DNA of 10,128 bases from Alphaproteobacteria bacterium (GCA_005883445.1 VAZL01000298.1:1-10128); one strand, 5' to 3'. Counted from the stretch's first letter, positions 1 to 7,526 are shown. Program-made: numbers and translations. Notes: generated by a model from the sequence alone, not told the origin.

Positions 1-7
1 AGACCTC

Positions 8-343
8 ATGTCCGCTCAGCTTGGCCGAGAGAACGTGCACGATTTAGCCCCGGAAGAGGTGGCGCGGGGGATCGCCGAGGGCAAGGTTCTGCTGGTCGAT
101 GTCCGCGAGCCCAATGAGACCGAAGTCGAGCGCTATCCGGAGGCCTTCTATCTTCCGATGTCGCAGTTCGATCCGGCCGCGATTCCCGATCCCCAGGGGC
201 GCCGGGTCGTGTTCGCCTGCCGCTCGGGCAACCGGTCGGTCACCGCGTCGCTGATGGCGCAAGCCGCGGGGCTGCCCTACGATGCCCACCTCGCCGGGGG
301 AATAAAAGCGTGGAAGGAGCTCGGTTTGCCGACCGAGAGCTGA
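8..343 (+). CDS. Single-domain rhodanese-like sulfurtransferase
   Basis: The 111-residue product is a stand-alone rhodanese domain. The N-terminal half has the typical LLVDVRE strand and turn (about residues 28-34). The active-site loop CRSGNR begins at Cys71, the residue expected to carry the persulfide, and is followed by a helix with SVTASLMAQ. It closes with the usual LAGGIKAWKELGLP end of the family. No signal peptide or membrane segment is seen, so it is probably cytoplasmic. The family moves sulfane sulfur from donors to thiol acceptors; the actual donor and acceptor cannot be told here. Length matches other single-domain rhodaneses. Only seven bases lie upstream, so no ribosome site can be judged and an earlier in-frame start is possible. 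The next gene, a polyamine-binding protein, starts 94 nt downstream and is not obviously related. Confidence 0.9.
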   Translation: MSAQLGRENVHDLAPEEVARGIAEGKVLLVDVREPNETEVERYPEAFYLPMSQFDPAAIPDPQGRRVVFACRSGNRSVTASLMAQAAGLPYDAHLAGGIKAWKELGLPTES

Positions 344-423
344 AGCGCGCTGCGGCGACGCGCAAGCCCTTTCGCCATCTTCCCGAGCACGCGTTTCCCC
401 GACCTTTTTCATCCGATGGTCTT

Positions 424-430
424 GAAGGAG
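424..430 (+). promoter_or_regulatory. Ribosome binding site of the potF-like gene
   Basis: GAAGGAG lies seven bases before the ATG at 438 and supports this start for the polyamine-binding protein. Confidence 0.6.
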
Positions 431-437
431 CCCATCC

Positions 438-1507
438 ATGCGCCGAGCAATCCGGTTTGCCCTCGTTGCAGCCGCCACCATGGCGATCACGCCTGCTGCC
501 GCGCAGCCGAAAGAGCGCGTCGTCAACGTCTACAATTGGTCCGACTACATGGCTCCGGGCGTCGTGGAGGATTTCAGCAAGGAGACCGGGATCAAGGTCC
601 GCTACGACACCTTCGATTCCAACGACACGCTCGAGACGAAGCTCCTGGCCGGCAAATCCGGCTACGACGTGGTGGTGCCGACGGCCTATTTTCTCGAGCG
701 CCAGATCAAGGCCGGCGTTTTCCAGAAGTTGGACAAGGCGAAGCTGCCGAACCTCGCCAATATGTGGCCGGAGATCTCACAGCGATTGGCGGCGTACGAT
801 CCCGGCAACCAGTACGCCGTCAATTACATGTGGGGAACGACCGGCATCGGCTACAACGTCAAAAAGGCGCGTGAGCTGCTGGGGGCGAACGGCAAGATCG
901 ACAGCTGGGACATCGTCTTCAAGCCCGAGAACGTGGCCAAGTTCAAGGACTGTGGCGTGCATTTGCTCGATTCCTCCGACGACATCCTGGCGGCGGCGCT
1001 GCACTATCTTGGTCTCGACCCCAACACCACTAACGAGGCCGATCTGCAAAAGGCCGCCGATCTCGTGAGCAAGATCAGGCCCTACGTGCGCAAGTTCCAC
1101 TCATCGGAGTACCTCAACGCGCTTTTTCCGGCGACGTCAAGCAGTCGCAAAAGCGCGCCGCGGAAGCCAAGAACGGCGTCGAGATCGCTTACGCCATACC
1201 GAAGGAAGGCGCGCAATTGTGGTTCGACAACGTTGCCATCCCGCGCGATGCTCGGAACGTGGCCGAAGCGGATGCGTTCATCAATTATCTGCAGAAGCCC
1301 GAGGTGGCCGCGAAGAACACGAATTTCATTTCCTATGCCAACGGCAATCTGGCGAGCCAGAAATTCATCGACAAATCGATCATCGACGACAAGACCATCT
1401 ATCCGGACGACGCCACGATGAGGGAGCTTTACACAATCAGCGCCCACGACCCGAAGACGCAGCGGCTGATGAACCGGCTGTGGACCAGGATCAAGACCGG
1501 CAAGTAA
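438..1507 (+). pseudogene. potF: Polyamine ABC transporter periplasmic binding protein (PotF-like), frame-disrupted
   Basis: Two reading frames together give an almost full PotF/PotD-family protein (putrescine/spermidine-binding component of an ABC importer). Frame one, 438 to about 1124, encodes a signal peptide (cleavage after AAA, before Gln23), then VYNWSDY (Trp34, Ser35, Tyr37, matching PotF ligand residues), the VVVPTAYFLERQ strand, YMWGTTGIGYNV and FHSSEYLNAL. The remainder (GDVKQ, IPKEGAQLWFDN, SYANGN, ending at tandem TAA TAG) is in another frame, about 1124-1507. Between FHSSEYLNAL and FSGDV the segment resembling ANGDICLAVG in relatives is missing. The net loss is about 31 bases at a run of five T (1123-1127). 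Read straight through, frame one continues out of register to 1421. No potGHI-type permease or ATPase genes are in the window. A sequencing or assembly error cannot be excluded, but a single-base slip would not explain the missing residues. Confidence 0.8.
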
Positions 1508-1531
1508 TAGCGAGGCGTGGCGACGTCCTCG

Positions 1532-2464
1532 TCACCGCCAGCGCCGATGCACCCACAGCCATTGCTCGGGGTACTCGCGCACCCAGCCTTCGACCACCGA
1601 CGTGATCGCCTGCATGGTGCCCTCGATGTCGATCTTGCCGTCGGCATCGCGTGGCGCCTCGATGGCCTCGGTCAGATCGACGCGGAAGCGATGGCGGTCG
1701 GGCAGGCGGATGATCCGCGTGCCGTAAATCGGGCAATCGACGTGCCGCGCCAGACGGGCGAGGAAGGGGTTCGCTTTACAGCGGCGCCCGAAGAAGGTCA
1801 CGTCCACGCCGTTCACGTAGTGTTGGTCGACGATCATGGCGACATGGCCGCCGGCTTCGAGCACGCGCAGCAGCTTGAACGGCGCGTCGAGACTGGTGGG
1901 AACGAGGGTCCCCATGCTGCCTTTGCGGATCTGGATGATCGCATCGCTGACGGCGGCGATATTGGGTTGGCGGTACAGCACCGTCGTGTCGAGACGATAC
2001 TTGGCCGCAATCAGTGCCGGCAGCTCCCAATTCGCGAGATGGGCGGCGAACACCAAAGCCGGCTTGCCGTCGCACCGTAATTGTCGAAACCGTTTGTCGA
2101 CTTCGCTGCTATAGACGATGTCGCCTATCTCCTGCGGGTCGGGATCGAACATTTGCAGGCGATCGATATGGGCGAACTCGGCAGCAACGCGGCCGAGATT
2201 GTCCCAAACGCCGCGCAGGATCGTTTCGATTTCGGTCGGGGATTTTTCCGGAAAGGCGGCGGCGAGGTTGGCACGGCCGAGCTTGTGCTCCTTGAGTCGC
2301 GGACCAAGCGTGCGCATGAAGCTGCCGGCGAAATCGGCCATGTGCTTGCGGTTGGTTGCGCGGATGGTCCGCAGCATCCCCACCGCCAGCCAACCGAGCG
2401 CGCCATCGACGCCCGCCTTGACATGCCGGCGGACCCGATGGACGAGAGCTCTCGACGGGATCAT
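1532..2464 (-). CDS. lpxXL: Lipid A very-long-chain acyltransferase LpxXL (LpxL/HtrB family)
   Basis: The 310-residue product belongs to the LpxL/HtrB lysophospholipid acyltransferase-like superfamily. The catalytic HX4E motif is HLANWE (His142-Glu147). Further family blocks are AFPEKSPTEIE (70-80), GVWDNLGRVAAEF (85-97), and VAMIVDQHYVNGVDVTFFGR with LARLARHVDCPIYGTRIIR in the C-terminal half. N-terminal residues about 18-31 (GVDGALGWLAVGML) are hydrophobic and could anchor it to the inner membrane. In rhizobia LpxXL transfers 27-hydroxyoctacosanoate from AcpXL to lipid A; that role is assigned from family and operon position. The ATG at 2464 was chosen because it follows the upstream stop by 17 nt and gives the family length. 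The frame stays open further upstream to 2749 inside the preceding gene, but that part reads like antisense noise. It ends tail-to-tail with the potF-like gene. Confidence 0.9.
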   Translation of the reverse strand: MIPSRALVHRVRRHVKAGVDGALGWLAVGMLRTIRATNRKHMADFAGSFMRTLGPRLKEHKLGRANLAAAFPEKSPTEIETILRGVWDNLGRVAAEFAHIDRLQMFDPDPQEIGDIVYSSEVDKRFRQLRCDGKPALVFAAHLANWELPALIAAKYRLDTTVLYRQPNIAAVSDAIIQIRKGSMGTLVPTSLDAPFKLLRVLEAGGHVAMIVDQHYVNGVDVTFFGRRCKANPFLARLARHVDCPIYGTRIIRLPDRHRFRVDLTEAIEAPRDADGKIDIEGTMQAITSVVEGWVREYPEQWLWVHRRWR

Positions 2465-2481
2465 GGGCTCGCGGCGGCTCG

Positions 2482-3504
2482 TCAAAAGGTGACGACGATC
2501 TTTCCGAACACCTGCCGGCTTTCGATCCGCGCCAGCCCGCGCTCGAAGTCGGCGAGCGCAACCTCGGTGTCGATCACCGGCAACAGGCCGCTTGCCATCT
2601 TGGCGAGGCTCTCGCGGATGTTGCGCATCGAGGCGCCGAACGAACCGATGATGCGGTATTGCTGTTGGAAAAGCTGCATCAGGTTGATGGTCGTCGATGG
2701 CCCCGAGGTCGAGCCGCAAGTGACCAACCGTCCGCCGCGCTTGAGGCAAAGGAGCGAGCCGTTGAAGGTCTCCGCGCCGACGTGCTCGAATACCACGTCG
2801 ACGCCCTTTTTGGCCGTGATCTTGCGCACGGCGCCTTCGAAGCGCTCGGTGCGATAATTGATCACGTGATCGGCGCCCAGCGCCTTGGCTTTTTCGGCTT
2901 TGGCATCGTCGCCGATCGTGGTGATGACGGTGCAGCCGAGCGCCTTCGCCATCTTGATGGCGACAGAGCCGATGCCGGAACCGCCGGCATGGACGAGCAC
3001 GCTCTCGCCCGGCTCGAGCCTGGCATTGTCGAACAGCATGTGCTGCACCGTTGCAAAGGCGATCGGCGCGCAGGCGGCGTCGCGCAAGGCCACTCCGTCG
3101 GGAACCGATATCACAAGACGCGCCGGCATATTGACGAGATCGCGGGCGAAGCCGTCGATGTGAAAGCCCATGATGCCGCCGACATTTTCACACAAATTGT
3201 CGCGGCCCTCCCGGCAGGCTTTGCAGGTGCCGCAGGTCAAGGCGCCGTACATGACGACGCGGTCACCAGGCTTGAAGGCGGCTACATCCGGACCGATTGC
3301 GGCAATCTCGCCCGCGGCCTCGACGCCGACCACGATCGGCAGCTTGCGCCGCGCGAAGGCCATGCCGCGATAGCCCCAGAGGTCGAGGTGGTTGAGCGCC
3401 ACCGCCCTGACCTTGATCTGCACCTCGCCCGCTGCCGGGGTCGCGGGCGAGGGGAGGTCGGCAAGCTCGAGCTTGCGGTCGGCGACCAGCCTAAGTGCCC
3501 GCAT
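2482..3504 (-). CDS. MDR-family zinc-binding dehydrogenase/reductase of the VLCFA operon
   Basis: The 340-residue medium-chain dehydrogenase/reductase has an N-terminal GroES-like domain and a C-terminal Rossmann domain. The nucleotide-binding motif AGGSGIGSVAIKMAKALG spans about residues 173-190. The structural-zinc loop is intact, with Cys91, Cys94, Cys97 and Cys105. The catalytic-zinc ligands of classical alcohol dehydrogenases are not: the first Cys is Asn38 (ALNHLDLWGYRG), and the usual GHE is GVE (60-62). This is the pattern of quinone-oxidoreductase and enoyl-reductase-like MDR proteins. In rhizobial clusters the equivalent gene is annotated as an alcohol dehydrogenase (adh2XL). Inference: it may reduce an intermediate of long-chain elongation, for instance the enoyl-ACP made by the FabZ-like protein. 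The start lies 3 nt after the fabF1XL stop, which suggests translational coupling. The family call is firm; the substrate is not shown. Confidence 0.88.
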   Translation of the reverse strand: MRALRLVADRKLELADLPSPATPAAGEVQIKVRAVALNHLDLWGYRGMAFARRKLPIVVGVEAAGEIAAIGPDVAAFKPGDRVVMYGALTCGTCKACREGRDNLCENVGGIMGFHIDGFARDLVNMPARLVISVPDGVALRDAACAPIAFATVQHMLFDNARLEPGESVLVHAGGSGIGSVAIKMAKALGCTVITTIGDDAKAEKAKALGADHVINYRTERFEGAVRKITAKKGVDVVFEHVGAETFNGSLLCLKRGGRLVTCGSTSGPSTTINLMQLFQQQYRIIGSFGASMRNIRESLAKMASGLLPVIDTEVALADFERGLARIESRQVFGKIVVTF

Positions 3505-3507
3505 GCG

Positions 3508-4782
3508 TCACGCGGGCTCGCGGCTCATCACCAGCGAGACGTTCTGGCCGCCGAAGCCGAACGAGTTCGACAGCGCGTGACGAACCTTGGCGTCGCGCGC
3601 CACGTTCGGCACGACATCGAGCGGTATGGCCGGGTCGGGGACCTTATAGTTGATCGTCGGCGGCAGGCGTTGATGCTCCAGCGTGAGCAGCGTGAATACG
3701 GTCTCGACCGTGCCGGCCGCCGACAGCGTATGCCCGATCATCGACTTGTTCGAGGAAATCGGTATCGATTTCGCGCGCTCGCCGAATACCGACGACACGC
3801 CGAGATATTCCATCTTGTCGTTCTCGGGCGTGCCGGTGCCATGCGGGTTGATGTAGTCGATGTCGTCGGGGGCAAGACCGGCGTCCGTGATGGCGTTACG
3901 GATGCAGCCGATGATGGCCTTGCCGTCGGGGCTCGAGCGGGTGCGGTGGAACGAATCCGCCATCTCGCCGCAGCCCGCCAACACGCCGAGAATCTTCGCG
4001 CCGCGTGCAACGGCGGAGTCATAGCTCTCGAGCACGAGGGCAGCGGCGCCCTCCGCCATGACGAAGCCGTCGCGGTTCTTGGAGAACGGCTTGGCCGCCG
4101 CTTGCGGCGGGTCGTTTGCGGTCGACAGCGCCGATAACAGCGAGAAGCGGATCAGGCACTCCGCATTGACGGAACCATCGGTGCCGATGCAGAGCGCCGC
4201 CTCGGCTTCGCCACGGCGGATCGCTTCGACACCGAGCTGGATCGCGCTCGCCCCCGATGCGCAAGCGGTCGACACCGAAATCGGCGAGCCCTTGGTCCCG
4301 AAGCGCTCGGCGAGATGCTCGGCCACGGAAGCGAACAGGCAGCGTTCGTGAATGGCATGGAAGCGGCCCGATGCGCTCGCCCGCAAGAGATCGTCGTATC
4401 CGACCGCGTCGTTGGCGCCGGAGCCGGCCGCCAGCACGTCGCGGTGCGGCCACTCGATCTCGACCGGAGCGACGGCGAGGAACAGCGGGCCGGGGAAGTC
4501 GCCTTTGCTGCCGATGCGAGCCTCCTCGATCGCCTCCTCGGCGACCATCGTCGCCATGCGCTCTCCGAGTTCGGTCGAGCAGAACGGCTCGACCGGCACG
4601 AAATCGACGCTGCCCGCGATCGTGGTCTTGAGGCCCTCGCTGGCAAAACGGGTGATGCGGTGGATGCCGGATTCTCCGGCCGTGAGTTTGGCCCAGTTGT
4701 CCGCCTTGCTGGCGCCGAGCGAGGTAATGATGCCCCTGCCGGTCACCACCACGACCGGCTGTCCATTCTTGCCCGACGCCAT
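3508..4782 (-). CDS. fabF1XL: Beta-ketoacyl-ACP synthase II-type, FabF1XL (catalytically complete)
   Basis: The 424-residue condensing enzyme of the FabF family has the full catalytic set: nucleophile Cys174 in STACASG, His314 in NPHGTGT, and Lys346 and His351 in SNKSMIGH. The glycine-rich C-terminal gate FGFGG is also present. The enzyme condenses malonyl-ACP with an acyl chain; by operon context the chain is the very long lipid A acyl group on AcpXL. Start choice: the frame could begin at a GTG at 4797, but AAGGAGG is encoded immediately after it and lies five bases before the ATG at 4782, so the ATG start is much better supported. That start is 11 nt past the fabF2XL stop. The KS motifs seen here are a useful contrast with the preceding gene, which lacks them. 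Confidence 0.93.
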   Translation of the reverse strand: MASGKNGQPVVVVTGRGIITSLGASKADNWAKLTAGESGIHRITRFASEGLKTTIAGSVDFVPVEPFCSTELGERMATMVAEEAIEEARIGSKGDFPGPLFLAVAPVEIEWPHRDVLAAGSGANDAVGYDDLLRASASGRFHAIHERCLFASVAEHLAERFGTKGSPISVSTACASGASAIQLGVEAIRRGEAEAALCIGTDGSVNAECLIRFSLLSALSTANDPPQAAAKPFSKNRDGFVMAEGAAALVLESYDSAVARGAKILGVLAGCGEMADSFHRTRSSPDGKAIIGCIRNAITDAGLAPDDIDYINPHGTGTPENDKMEYLGVSSVFGERAKSIPISSNKSMIGHTLSAAGTVETVFTLLTLEHQRLPPTINYKVPDPAIPLDVVPNVARDAKVRHALSNSFGFGGQNVSLVMSREPA

Positions 4783-4793
4783 CCAAGCCTCCT

Positions 4794-5981
4794 TCACGTC
4801 ACCGCCTCGATCAGCGCGATGCCCTCGCCGCGCCAGTGGCCGACGGCGGTGACCGCGACGCGCTCGAGCGGACCTTCATACTCTCGTTCGACCCCAGAGG
4901 AGTCCACCGCCGGAAACAACTTTTCGCGACCGAGCGCAAGCGCGGCCAGCGCGATATTCATGGCGAATTGCGGCTCGAAGCCATGCCCGAGAATGCTGCC
5001 CGTTGCCCGCACCGGCACGTCGGGCAGAGTTTTGAGCCAGGCGCGCTCCTCGCCGCTCGCCGGTTGCGCGCCGGTTGCGCCCGAGATCACCGCGATGCCG
5101 GCAGGCACGGGCGGCGGCACGAGCCGTTGCCACATCCGCGTCAGCGCCGCGGGGATTGCGCCAGCCGACCGGTCCGAGCGCTCCGACAACACGCCCGACA
5201 GCCGCGCCAGTGGCTTGGCGTTGCGCGCCTCGGCGTGGCCGCGCGCCTCCAGAACGAGGAACGCGCCGAGCGAGCCGAGCACCATGCCCTTCGCGCGCTC
5301 CCAGACCGGCCGAAAATCGCCGCGCAACATATGTCCGCCGGCGTCGTAGAGCAGCAGCAAGTCTTCGCGCTCGCCGTTGTGCGATCCGCCCACCAGCGCC
5401 AGTTCGCTTTGTCCGGCGGTGATGCGCGCGAGCGCGATGCGTACCGCGTCGACGCCCGCCGCCTCCTCGCCCATGAACGTGCGCGAAGAGCCGGTGACGC
5501 CGTGGACGATCGAAATATTGCCCGCGAGCAGGTTGGAGAGTTGCGCCAGGAACAGCGTCGGGCGCAGGTCGCTCATCAGCCGTTCGTTGAGGAAGGCCTC
5601 GGGATTGGCGGCTTTGGGCTTGTTGGTCAGGATCGCGGCATCGACCGCCACGTCGCGCTCGCCGCCACCGGCGGCGACGATCATGTCCATGTGCGCGAGC
5701 AGTTCGGCATTGCCCTTCACGCCGGCATCCGCGAGCGCGAGCCCAGCCGCGTAGGTGCCGATTCGCTGCCACGGCTCCATCTGACGCTGGTCGCCTTTCT
5801 TCGGGATCTGCTTGTCGAGATCGAGCGGCGCCAGCGGGTGGACGAGGTAGGGAGCGAAGGTCTCGGCGTCGACCTTGATGCGTCGTTCGGCGAGGCCCTG
5901 CCAATGCGCGTCGGCGCCTTCGCCGAGGCAGGACACGATGCCGATGCCGGTGATCCAGGCCTCGCGCGGCGCATCAGCCAT
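4794..5981 (-). CDS. fabF2XL: Beta-ketoacyl synthase-like protein FabF2XL lacking catalytic Cys and one His
   Basis: The 395-residue thiolase-fold KS-like protein is a divergent partner of FabF1XL. Aligning by eye from the ISI..G..G stretch (155-164) and the following helix ending LALVGG (194-199), the nucleophile position is Glu173 (FMGEEAAGVDAV) instead of Cys. The spacing is exact on both sides: nine residues from the preceding Gly and 27 to the final Gly of GG, as in FabF1XL. The NPHGTGT motif is replaced by ISGATGAQ (about 299-306), so the first catalytic His is absent. The second His survives as His333 in GSILGH, but the Lys five residues before it is Gly328. The C-terminal FGFGG gate is also not recognisable. 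It therefore should not condense by itself and may be a structural or length-setting partner. The ATG at 5981 overlaps the fabZ-like stop by 8 nt. In rhizobia the gene in this position is called fabF2XL. Confidence 0.85.
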   Translation of the reverse strand: MADAPREAWITGIGIVSCLGEGADAHWQGLAERRIKVDAETFAPYLVHPLAPLDLDKQIPKKGDQRQMEPWQRIGTYAAGLALADAGVKGNAELLAHMDMIVAAGGGERDVAVDAAILTNKPKAANPEAFLNERLMSDLRPTLFLAQLSNLLAGNISIVHGVTGSSRTFMGEEAAGVDAVRIALARITAGQSELALVGGSHNGEREDLLLLYDAGGHMLRGDFRPVWERAKGMVLGSLGAFLVLEARGHAEARNAKPLARLSGVLSERSDRSAGAIPAALTRMWQRLVPPPVPAGIAVISGATGAQPASGEERAWLKTLPDVPVRATGSILGHGFEPQFAMNIALAALALGREKLFPAVDSSGVEREYEGPLERVAVTAVGHWRGEGIALIEAVT

Positions 5982-6447
5982 GAGCGAGGGTCCCCATCGG
6001 GAACTCGAGGATCGCGGCCATCTTCTCCATGCTGGCGCGGAATTCCGCGTTGGGGAATTCAACCAGCCGGAAGGTGATCTCGGCATTGCAGGTGAGCTTG
6101 CCGTCGCATCGGATGTCGGCCTTGGTGACGGCGTAGCCCGAGCCTTCGTGCAGTAACTTGGCCGAGAGCGAAAGACTTTGGCCGGGCGCCACGAACGAGC
6201 GCAGCTTGGCCTCCTTCAGCGCGGCAAAGAACGGCATGCGCGAGAATTTGGTCACGGCGATGACGAGCCAGCCGGAGGTCTGCGCCATGGCTTCGATCAG
6301 CAGCACGCCCGGCATCAACGGATAGCCGGGAAAGTGCCCTTCGAAGATCGTCGATGCGGTCGGGACGCGCGCCTCGGTTCGGATGGTTTGTTGAGCAAGA
6401 TCGAGATCGACGATTCGGTCGATCAGCTGAAAGTGCTCGAGATTCAT
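5974..6447 (-). CDS. fabZXL: 3-hydroxyacyl-ACP dehydratase, FabZ-like, of the VLCFA operon
   Basis: The 157-residue hot-dog fold protein has the FabZ signature GHFPGYPLMPGVLLIEAMAQ (37-56). The catalytic pair His38 and Glu52 is spaced 14 apart as in FabZ; Glu rather than Asp at the second site separates it from FabA. It removes water from 3-hydroxyacyl-ACP to give trans-2-enoyl-ACP. In this operon the carrier is probably AcpXL. The ATG at 6447 is nine nt after the acpXL stop; no strong Shine-Dalgarno is evident, so coupling to acpXL translation is likely. The end overlaps the start of fabF2XL by 8 nt. Length is close to housekeeping FabZ proteins. Confidence 0.92.
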   Translation of the reverse strand: MNLEHFQLIDRIVDLDLAQQTIRTEARVPTASTIFEGHFPGYPLMPGVLLIEAMAQTSGWLVIAVTKFSRMPFFAALKEAKLRSFVAPGQSLSLSAKLLHEGSGYAVTKADIRCDGKLTCNAEITFRLVEFPNAEFRASMEKMAAILEFPMGTLAHG

Positions 6448-6456
6448 GCGAGCGCG

Positions 6457-6738
6457 TTAGGCGCCCTTGGCAGCGACAAGTTCGTCGATGCGGGTGCACA
6501 AGTTGTTCAATTGAAAATACTGCTCGGTCGTCGCCTTGCCGTCGTTGACCTCTTGCGTCCATTGCTCGAGCGGCATTTTGATCCCGAACGCCTTGTCGAT
6601 CGCAAACGCGATGTCGAGAAAGTCGAGGCTGTCGATGCCGAGATCGTTGATGGCGTGGCTTTCCGGCTTGATCGTGTCACGCGGAATATCACAGGTCTCG
6701 GAGATGATATTGGCCACGGTGTCAAACGTCGAAGGCAT
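6457..6738 (-). CDS. acpXL: Specialised acyl carrier protein AcpXL
   Basis: The 93-residue acidic acyl carrier protein carries the 4'-phosphopantetheine site GIDSLDFLDI, with Ser37 as the modified residue. From memory, the sequence DIAFAIDKAFGIKMPLEQWT and the C-terminal NNLCTRIDELVAAK closely resemble rhizobial AcpXL, which is distinct from housekeeping AcpP and builds the 27-hydroxyoctacosanoyl chain of lipid A. The ATG at 6738 gives the normal AcpXL length, and AGGGA lies seven bases upstream on the minus strand. The frame is open to 6825 upstream, but the extra residues have no AcpXL character. It is the first gene of the six-gene operon; a sigma70-like promoter lies about 105 nt upstream. 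Confidence 0.95.
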   Translation of the reverse strand: MPSTFDTVANIISETCDIPRDTIKPESHAINDLGIDSLDFLDIAFAIDKAFGIKMPLEQWTQEVNDGKATTEQYFQLNNLCTRIDELVAAKGA

Positions 6739-6849
6739 CAGTAAATCCCTGATCGGCCACGCATTTCGAGCGACCGCCGCTGACGTGTTTGCGATTGCGG
6801 GTCGGATCGCCCCGGAGCGGCCCATCTCCCCCGCGAGAGGTCGGGTGCC

Positions 6850-6878
6850 CGTATAGCGAAGAGACAGCGCAAGTTCAA
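6850..6878 (-). promoter_or_regulatory. Candidate sigma70-type promoter of the acpXL operon
   Basis: On the minus strand TTGAAC (-35, 6873-6878) and TATACG (-10, 6850-6855) are separated by exactly 17 bases. Transcription would start near 6843, leaving a leader of roughly 105 nt before acpXL. This is the best-spaced hexamer pair I found in the 296-nt divergent intergenic region. No operator is evident. Confidence 0.5.
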
Positions 6879-6935
6879 TGGCGCCGCCCGAGCGCGAAAG
6901 TTTCGACGGTTGAAGGCATTAGGCGCCGTTTCCGA

Positions 6936-6964
6936 GTGATCAAAGCGGCCGCGCATGGGATAAT
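6936..6964 (+). promoter_or_regulatory. Weak candidate promoter of the GlcG/HbpS-like gene
   Basis: GATAAT (6959-6964) is a good -10 match. The hexamer 17 bases upstream, GTGATC (6936-6941), is only a partial -35. It would give a leader of about 65 nt before the start at 7035. Confidence 0.3.
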
Positions 6965-7034
6965 CCGGCAATCGGAGAGGGCAAAACGCGGGTGGTGCGG
7001 CCGCGAAGCGCCGCCAACCAAGGGAGGTTCGTTC

Positions 7035-7526
7035 ATGCGCATTCGATTTGCTTTTGCCGCCGGCCTCGTCGCGAGCTGCATGGCGCCGTCGCCGTCGAGC
7101 GCGCAGGTTATCACGCACCGCGACGTCGGGGTGCGCATGGGCCTCGCCATCGCGGTTGCCGCGCTCGATCAATGCGAGGCGGACGGCAACAACGTGTCGG
7201 TTGCCGTCGTCGATCGCGCCGGGCGGCTGCGCGTGTTCCTGCAGGCCGACAAGGCAAATCCGCACAATCTCGAACTGGCGCGACGCAAGGCCTACACGGC
7301 ACGGACCTTTGGCCGCACCAGCGCCGAGTGGACCAAGCGAACGGCCGAAACGCCCGAGATCGCCGCGCAACGCGAACTCGCCGACGTCATCGCGCTGCGC
7401 GGCGGTGTGCCGATCAAGGTCGGTGACGAGACGATCGGCGCCGTGGGGGTGAGCGGATCGAGCGCCGAAGGCGACGAGAAATGCGCCATGGCGGGCCTCG
7501 CCAAGGTGGCAGATCAGTTGCGATAG
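7035..7526 (+). CDS. Secreted GlcG/HbpS-family (DUF336) heme-binding-like protein
   Basis: The 163-residue product has an N-terminal signal peptide (MRIRFAFAAGLVASCM..., likely cleavage SSA before Gln24), so it is exported to the periplasm. The rest is one GlcG/HbpS domain: VSVAVVDRAGRLRVF (54-68), the helix ARRKAYTARTFGRTS (82-96), and the C-terminal GGVPIKV..ETIGAVGVSGSSAEGDEKC (123-150). Family members include the heme-sensing HbpS of Streptomyces and GlcG of glycolate loci; the family is widespread and most members have no known function, so heme binding is not established here. The start is well supported: GGGAGG lies eight bases before the ATG. It is transcribed away from the acpXL operon and has no operon partner downstream. 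Confidence 0.88.
   Translation: MRIRFAFAAGLVASCMAPSPSSAQVITHRDVGVRMGLAIAVAALDQCEADGNNVSVAVVDRAGRLRVFLQADKANPHNLELARRKAYTARTFGRTSAEWTKRTAETPEIAAQRELADVIALRGGVPIKVGDETIGAVGVSGSSAEGDEKCAMAGLAKVADQLR

Noticed and set aside
1517..1538. Imperfect hairpin at the convergent ends of potF and lpxXL
   Set aside because: It has one mismatch, no T-tract and overlaps the lpxXL stop; not enough for a terminator call.
2659..4137. Long open frame of 492 codons on the plus strand
   Set aside because: It is antisense to the MDR and fabF1XL genes, whose motifs and operon spacing are unmistakable; composition is Arg/His/Asp-rich as expected of a GC-rich shadow.
4836..6077. Open frame of 413 codons on the plus strand, and 4315-5349 (344 codons)
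   Set aside because: Both are antisense to fabF1XL/fabF2XL, with no recognisable domains and no ribosome site.
6875..6922. Short minus-strand peptide MPSTVETFALGRRH resembling the AcpXL N terminus, upstream of acpXL
   Set aside because: The DNA matches acpXL for only about a dozen bases around ATGCCTTC, so a duplicated acpXL start is not supported.
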